This document shows positions 21,062 through 24,477 of a stretch of DNA of 24,477 nucleotides, one piece after another (positions within the stretch are counted from its first letter, which is position 1; each line of letters opens with the position of its first letter). The notes below the pieces were generated by a model. It searched no databases and was not told where the DNA came from. It saw only the letters and a list, made by a program, of their open reading frames with translations. The stretch comes from a virus, in IMG/VR virus record IMGVR_UViG_3300033153_006519, positions 1-24,477 of that record; one strand, 5' to 3'. A program made the position numbers and the translations under genes.

Positions 21062-21763
21062 CTATGCCGCGGCCTTCTTTCGCGTGCGCGCTTTGCCGGC
21101 AGCCGGCTTGCGCTCCTTTTTCTCGGCCGTCTTAACCTCGGTCTCGTCGACGCCGACCCAGCCCATGATCGAGTACTCGGGCTTGTAGACCCGGCCGTGA
21201 ACCTTGTGGGCGTAGTGCGAGCTGCCGAACTCGATGATCGGGATCGGGTGCTCGGCGTCGTTCTCGAACTGCACGCCCACGTCGGCGAACAGCGCCCTCA
21301 AGAAGCCCAAGCCGCCGTAGGACGACGGGTTGTAGAGCACGGTGACGCCCTTGTCGTCGCCGCTGATGCAGGTGACCTCGACCGACAGCGCGGTCTTCCA
21401 CTCCCACGTCCTGCCGGTCGCCTCGTCGATGTGCTCGGCCATCTCTTTGACCGGGGGCAGGACATCGCCGAGCCCGACGAAGTGTTCGCCCAGCTTGGTG
21501 TTCTTCTCGTTTTTGTGATCGGTCCAGCAGACGTGGCCCTGCAACGCCGACATGACGTTGACGGCCCACTGGCTGTCCTCCTCGACCTGGTTGTCCTCGG
21601 CGCCCCAGTGCCAGCCGTCGCCCTTCAGGAGCCTCAGAAACGGCAGCCCGCCACCGACCTGTTTCGGGTTGGCGGCGACGAAGCCTTGGACGTTATTTTT
21701 GAGAGCGGCGAGTGCCCCGGCGTTGGGGGCGGCGAAGGGAGCAACCTGTTTCGATTTTGCCAT
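21062..21763 (-). CDS. Conserved phage replication-region protein, candidate single-strand DNA-binding protein
   Basis: A 233-residue protein with an Ala/Asn N-terminus, a glycine-aromatic segment GGGLPFLRLLKGDGWHWGAE (about 37-56), a set of beta strands (WEWKTALSVEVTCIS, GVTVLYNPSSYGGLGFLRAL, HYAHKVHGRVYKPEYSIMGW) and a Lys/Arg/Ala-rich tail. I do not recognise a named domain. Its place between the DUF2800 nuclease and the polymerase is where many phages encode a single-strand-binding or DUF2815-like protein, and the beta-rich core with aromatics fits, but the tail is basic rather than the acidic tail of classical SSB proteins. The ATG at 21763 has AGGAAAG ahead; the open frame continues upstream without a better start. 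A terminator follows it, suggesting high expression relative to the polymerase. Confidence 0.7.
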   Translation of the reverse strand: MAKSKQVAPFAAPNAGALAALKNNVQGFVAANPKQVGGGLPFLRLLKGDGWHWGAEDNQVEEDSQWAVNVMSALQGHVCWTDHKNEKNTKLGEHFVGLGDVLPPVKEMAEHIDEATGRTWEWKTALSVEVTCISGDDKGVTVLYNPSSYGGLGFLRALFADVGVQFENDAEHPIPIIEFGSSHYAHKVHGRVYKPEYSIMGWVGVDETEVKTAEKKERKPAAGKARTRKKAAA

Positions 21764-21794
21764 TTCGTCTTTCCTATCTCTGGTTGAAGTGGTA

Positions 21795-21813
21795 CGCACC
21801 CTACTTGGGTGCG
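21795..21813 (-). promoter_or_regulatory. 7-bp hairpin in the leader of the 233-residue gene
   Basis: CGCACCC (21795-21801) and GGGTGCG (21807-21813) form a perfect stem with a 5-base loop in the 64-base gap after the DUF2800 gene. No U run follows. It may be a processing or stability element. Confidence 0.4.
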
Positions 21814-21827
21814 CCCCGCTGTGCAAA

Positions 21828-22985
21828 CTATTTTCCGGCCCTCTTCGCGATCTCTTTGAACACGCCCGACATCGAGACCTCGGTGCCCTCGGCGTCGTCG
21901 GGCACCAGGTTGGTGCCACCCGACGAGCGCGTGATGATCTCGTCGTCGGGGTGCGGCTTGAGATCGTTGAGGGACAGATCCTTCTTCTTCAGCAATTTTT
22001 CTATCGGCGCCGGCCCCAGCAGCGTGTGCTTATAGAAGTCGGCGACCTTGAACTTGCGACCGAAGCTGCGCAGTTTTGCGGCTATCTCGTCCTCGTCAGC
22101 CCACTTGCGATTGCCGAGCTTCTTGGCGACCAGCTTCATACCAGGGACACTATGCCCGCTCTCGAGCTGGCCGCGGGCGAGCGCCCGGCGTTCCGAGATC
22201 ATTTCTTCGAGTTTGGGCGCGTCCTCGGCTAGCCACCGACCGAGCTCTTTGGGCTTGAGCTCGGACGATTTGAGCGCGGCGATGCCGATCTTGTTGATGA
22301 CAGGACACGCCGGCATGGCCGGGCACCACTTGCACCAATCGCCCGCCTTGAACGGCGCGGTGGTCTTCTTCATGGTCCGCGTGGTGACCTTGAGCTGGCG
22401 TTCGAAGTCGACCAGGTCTTGCAGCGACACCTCGTCGTACGGCTTGTTGCTGATGCCGAAGCCGGGCTGGACGATGTAGAGCCGGATCGGCTTGTCCTTC
22501 TCGAACCAGTCGGGGCGGCTGTGCCGTGCCGCCGAGGCGTAGTAGCGGAGCTGCTCGTTCTTGATCGGCGAGACGTAGACGCCGCGGCCGAACTTCCAGT
22601 CGACGATCGCAGTGAATTCGTCGGTGTGTCCGACAACGTCGCCGGTCCCGAACTCACCGGGTAGGTCGGGAAAGCTGACCGTCGCCTCGATGTCGACATC
22701 GAGCCAGTCGATGCTGTTAAACAGGTCGAGCGCCGGTACGATCATCTCGTTGAATAGCTCGAGGCTGAGCTCGTGCTCGTCGCCGTGGGTCATGCCGACC
22801 ACGTCCTCGACGTAATCGACCTGGCCATCGAGGATCAGCGCCATGGCGCTGTGCAGCATGGTGCCCTCGTCGGCGTAGCTGCTCGACGGCTGCTCGGGCA
22901 GGGTCTGGCCGAGGCGCCAACTTCCGGGGCAGTTGATCACGCGCTTGGCGGACGAGCCGCCGATCATCTTGCTGTGGGCCGTCAT
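21828..22985 (-). CDS. DUF2800 phage protein, Cas4/RecB-like PD-(D/E)XK nuclease
   Basis: A 385-residue protein of the DUF2800 group, built like a Cas4/AddB-type nuclease. Catalytic pattern: His45 in DEGTMLHSA, Asp116 in GTGDVVGH, Asp129 and Lys131 in IVDWKFGRG, and QLRYYA (145-150) as the QxxxY-type motif. Four cysteines could bind an iron-sulfur cluster: Cys19 in INCPGSW and Cys218, Cys221, Cys227 in WCKWCPAMPAC. The C-terminal 150 residues are charged helices with a KKLGNRKWADEDE stretch. Such proteins process DNA ends in phage replication or recombination; the exact job is not established. It starts with an ATG overlapping the stop of the mini-methylase gene (ATGA) and lies upstream of the SSB candidate and polymerase. 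Confidence 0.85.
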   Translation of the reverse strand: MTAHSKMIGGSSAKRVINCPGSWRLGQTLPEQPSSSYADEGTMLHSAMALILDGQVDYVEDVVGMTHGDEHELSLELFNEMIVPALDLFNSIDWLDVDIEATVSFPDLPGEFGTGDVVGHTDEFTAIVDWKFGRGVYVSPIKNEQLRYYASAARHSRPDWFEKDKPIRLYIVQPGFGISNKPYDEVSLQDLVDFERQLKVTTRTMKKTTAPFKAGDWCKWCPAMPACPVINKIGIAALKSSELKPKELGRWLAEDAPKLEEMISERRALARGQLESGHSVPGMKLVAKKLGNRKWADEDEIAAKLRSFGRKFKVADFYKHTLLGPAPIEKLLKKKDLSLNDLKPHPDDEIITRSSGGTNLVPDDAEGTEVSMSGVFKEIAKRAGK

Positions 22986-23098
22986 GTCAGTGTCTCCATG
23001 TATGCTGTTACGAATTCCGCCGCGATTTGCGGGACGATGGCGTTACCCGCTCCGCGCAGCCACTTGCCACAGAACGGATCGTTGTCGTTGTAGATCAT
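22982..23098 (-). CDS. 38-residue relic resembling both ends of a DNA cytosine methyltransferase
   Basis: Reads MIYNDNDPFCGKWLR and then GAGNAIVPQIAAEFVTAYM plus a few residues. The first part looks like the start of phage C5-cytosine methyltransferases (YYNExDPxxxxWLRNL); the second looks like their C-terminal motif X (LRxxGNAIVPQxAAEFIxAxM). All catalytic motifs between are absent, so it cannot methylate DNA. The two halves meet at the WLR/RLR-like residues, suggesting an internal deletion at shared codons that stayed in frame. It has a GGAG seven bases before the ATG and ATGA coupling to the nuclease gene, so it may still be translated and serve as a coupling leader. The family assignment is from memory of motif patterns. 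Confidence 0.6.
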   Translation of the reverse strand: MIYNDNDPFCGKWLRGAGNAIVPQIAAEFVTAYMETLT

Positions 23099-23099
23099 C

Positions 23100-23321
23100 T
23101 CAGATCTCCAGGTGGAGCATGAGCTCTTGCGCGCCGAACACCATGTTGGCGCTGCAGCTCTCGCAGGGATATTCGCGCGCGTCCGGCTCGGTCTGGCCCT
23201 GCTCGCTGCCGCACCCGATGCAGATGCCGGGATCCTCCAGGCTCATGGACGACCGCTCGACCGCGGCCACGATGGCGTCGGCGTGCTTGGCCGCGCGCTC
23301 AGCTATTTCGGTGTGGTTCAT
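23100..23321 (-). CDS. Small zinc-ribbon phage protein
   Basis: A 73-residue protein with a helical N-terminus (HTEIAERAAKHADAIVAAVE), a zinc ribbon of Cys34, Cys37, Cys53 and Cys56 (ICIGCGSEQ, then EPDAREYPCESC), and NMVFGAQELMLHL at the end. The EPDARxYxCExC...VxGAxELLL pattern is a widely distributed phage small-protein family with no known function. The ATG at 23321 has GGGAGAT nine bases ahead and overlaps the upstream 40-residue gene by 23 bases. DNA or RNA contact through the ribbon is likely by analogy only. Confidence 0.78.
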   Translation of the reverse strand: MNHTEIAERAAKHADAIVAAVERSSMSLEDPGICIGCGSEQGQTEPDAREYPCESCSANMVFGAQELMLHLEI

Positions 23322-23421
23322 TGCTGAAGATCTCCCATCTGATGTTGGTGATGATGTTGCAGTCGCGCCGGTGGTCGCCGTAGAGCCACCGGCGCCACGC
23401 CCTACTCAGCCGCCGCTTCAT
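23299..23421 (-). CDS. 40-residue basic protein
   Basis: Begins MKRRLSRAWRRWLYGDHRRD and continues as a polar tail. The first 20 residues would form a basic amphipathic helix with three tryptophan/tyrosine residues. An AGGAGC stands ten bases before the ATG, and it overlaps both neighbours (20 and 23 bases), closing what would otherwise be an 80-base gap. No family recognised. Given its size it could be a chance frame, but the ribosome site and tiling support it. Confidence 0.45.
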   Translation of the reverse strand: MKRRLSRAWRRWLYGDHRRDCNIITNIRWEIFSNEPHRNS

Positions 23422-23716
23422 CGATCTGCTCCTGGCCGTTTTTAACGCCGACGGAAAACTGTTCCGCGGATATTTTCTTGACCGCCGCGACCGTGTCGGA
23501 GATCTCGTGCGCAGCCATCGCAACGCCGCATGCCGTGCCGAGCTTCCATGTCGTGAACTGCACGGCGAGCAGCAAGCCGTTGATATAGTCGGAAGGCGTC
23601 AACCCCGCCGCGACGTAGAGATCGCTATTGCGCTCCATTGTCTTTGACAGATCGTCGGTGAGTTTTTTTGCCAAGTCACCCGCCACGCCCGTCGGTGCCG
23701 TGTGTATTACCCGCAC
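23402..23716 (-). CDS. Small helical phage protein of unknown function
   Basis: A 104-residue protein from a GTG at 23716, chosen because a perfect AGGAGG lies eight bases ahead; the open frame extends upstream only as an overlap with the previous gene. The sequence is helical and amphipathic: LAKKLTDDLSKTMERNSDLY, then GLTPSDYINGLLLAVQFTTW and later HEISDTVAAVKKISAEQF, with an acidic tail. There is no predicted membrane segment of full length and only one cysteine. No family recognised. Confidence 0.68.
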   Translation of the reverse strand: MRVIHTAPTGVAGDLAKKLTDDLSKTMERNSDLYVAAGLTPSDYINGLLLAVQFTTWKLGTACGVAMAAHEISDTVAAVKKISAEQFSVGVKNGQEQIDEAAAE

Positions 23717-23868
23717 GATGCGTACCTCCTGCACAGCGCGACCCATTTGCCGGCGCGCTCGACGATGTTGTAGCTCGGGCCGTAGCCGTAGCCCCAGGCC
23801 TCTACCCACCGCTCGGCGGCGATGACCGCGCCGGGCCTGGTGTCGCTCTCGATCTCTGTCCTGATCAC
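23707..23868 (-). CDS. 53-residue protein of unknown function
   Basis: Starts at a GTG (23868) that overlaps the upstream TGA in GTGA, with an AGGA ahead. The protein contains AERWVEAWGYGYGPSYNIVE and ends KWVALCRRYASCG; Trp/Tyr/Gly-rich center, two cysteines. No family recognised. The coupled start and tight tiling make it likely real. Confidence 0.6.
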   Translation of the reverse strand: MIRTEIESDTRPGAVIAAERWVEAWGYGYGPSYNIVERAGKWVALCRRYASCG

Positions 23869-24146
23869 TTCATTTTCCTCCAGATGTGCGGCGCGATGTC
23901 GCCCTCGACGATGCGCTTGACCTCGGCCTTCTTCAGTTTCGATATCGCCGTCTTGGTGTACAGCAAGTGGTGGTACAGGATGCCGAACTCGGCCTTGGTG
24001 TAGGTGATCTTCGACCGCTTCGTTTTCTTGGTCTTGCCGATGCGTATACTTTTGCGCGGGCTCCGACCGACATCGCGCATCGGCGGTTTCCTTTCCTCGA
24101 TCTTGCGTCGGAGGAAGTCGGGAATGTCGAGCAGGTCGTCGTTCAT
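23865..24146 (-). CDS. Small basic protein of unknown function
   Basis: A 93-residue, strongly basic protein from the ATG at 24146 (GGAGGA four to nine bases ahead; ATGA overlap with the upstream gene). The N-terminal 20 residues are acidic (NDDLLDIPDFLRRKIEERKP), then a Lys/Arg-rich stretch (SIRIGKTKKTKRSKITYTKA) and a C-terminal helix with a KKAEVKRIVEGDI segment. The basic middle suggests nucleic acid contact. No family recognised. Confidence 0.65.
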   Translation of the reverse strand: MNDDLLDIPDFLRRKIEERKPPMRDVGRSPRKSIRIGKTKKTKRSKITYTKAEFGILYHHLLYTKTAISKLKKAEVKRIVEGDIAPHIWRKMK

Positions 24147-24331
24147 TTGATCCTCCTGTCGAGCTCTTCGAACAGCATGTCGAGGACGACGATGCGTTCC
24201 TCGTCGTCGAGGCTGTGCTGTTCCGCGCCGCAGTCGGGGCACCAGCGCCGGCCGACCACCGTCTCGCCGAACGTCGGCGCGCTGAGCGGTCGGCCACAGC
24301 TCTCGGTGATGCAGTACGAGTAGGCGCCCAT
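24143..24331 (-). CDS. Small Cys4 zinc-finger-like protein
   Basis: A 62-residue protein with Cys7, Cys12, Cys31 and Cys34 (YCITESCGRP and WCPDCGAEQ), which would bind one zinc ion, followed by an acidic helix (DDEERIVVLDMLFEELDRR). It starts at an ATG overlapping the upstream TAA (TAATG). The second knuckle CPDCG is typical of zinc ribbons in small phage regulators; no specific family can be named. Confidence 0.68.
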   Translation of the reverse strand: MGAYSYCITESCGRPLSAPTFGETVVGRRWCPDCGAEQHSLDDEERIVVLDMLFEELDRRIK

Positions 24332-24477
24332 TACCTGTTCGCCTCCTCGTCGGGCGTCTCGACGACGCGCCAGGCGGTGACGGCGGTCCAGCGCGAGAAC
24401 AGGTCGAGACCGTAGTCCTTGGCGTTTTCGAAGTCCGCGAACCGTAGGGCGTTCGAGGCGTAGCTGCCGCCGTCGCC
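24331..24477 (-). CDS. C-terminal part of a small phage protein (runs off the right edge)
   Basis: The last 48 codons of a gene that begins outside the window, ending in TAA at 24331-24333. The visible part includes ALRFADFENAKDYGLDLFSR and then TAVTAWRVVETPDEEANR. The pattern of an F-xx-xx-A-x-x-YxxDLxxRW helix followed by WRVVE is common in short phage proteins that reshape small hypothetical product families; the function is unknown. Confidence 0.7.
   Translation of the reverse strand, partial: GDGGSYASNALRFADFENAKDYGLDLFSRWTAVTAWRVVETPDEEANR

Noticed and set aside
20681-21787. A 368-codon plus-strand open frame across the polymerase start, terminator and the next gene
   Set aside because: It runs opposite two convincing minus-strand genes and through a strong terminator, and its protein is low-complexity Val/Arg/Gly-rich without motifs.

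Overview
The window looks like part of the genome of a short-tailed (podovirus-type) double-stranded DNA bacteriophage or a close prophage relative. Evidence: a T7-type head-to-tail connector (portal), a large terminase, a Gp13-like major capsid protein with a scaffold-like gene beside it, and a replication set of family A DNA polymerase, primase-helicase and a DUF2800/Cas4-like nuclease. All supportable genes lie on the minus strand, packed end to end with ATGA, GTGA or TGATG overlaps. No tRNA, rRNA, integrase, RNA polymerase, lysis gene, CRISPR array or insertion sequence was recognised. The DNA is mostly GC-rich, which fits a GC-rich bacterial host; anything more precise about the host would be a guess.

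Reading in the direction of transcription (high to low coordinates): (1) 24477-22982, a run of very small genes, three of them with four cysteines, ending in a 38-residue gene that looks like the two ends of a DNA cytosine methyltransferase joined together. (2) 22985-16630, the replication module: DUF2800 nuclease, a candidate single-strand-binding protein, family A polymerase and AEP-type primase-helicase. A rho-independent terminator sits directly in front of the polymerase. (3) 16632-16455, a control region with a 28-base inverted repeat and an overlapping hairpin. (4) 16454-13506, a compositionally distinct, less GC-rich block with a 22-codon Arg-rich gene, a beta-sandwich protein and a C1q/IPT-type adhesin. 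(5) 13509-9672, a GT-A glycosyltransferase, a 932-residue repeat protein and a small GLYGG-repeat protein. (6) 9675-2653, packaging and head assembly: DUF5681 terminase small-subunit candidate, terminase large subunit, several small proteins, portal, Bbp19-like protein, scaffold-like protein and a Cys4 protein. (7) 2672-1253, a good sigma70-like promoter with a 5' stem-loop, the major capsid gene and a small capsid-associated gene, closed by a UUCG hairpin. (8) 1187-1, a phage Rossmann-like protein, a GT8-like glycosyltransferase and the start of a further gene.

The genes form a replication cassette followed by a virion cassette. Three sugar-transfer-like genes lie next to the capsid and fibre genes, so virion or host-surface glycosylation is a reasonable hypothesis. 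No stretch longer than 300 bases lacks a gene. The two longest gaps (2485-2652 and 16455-16629) both carry regulatory-looking structure.
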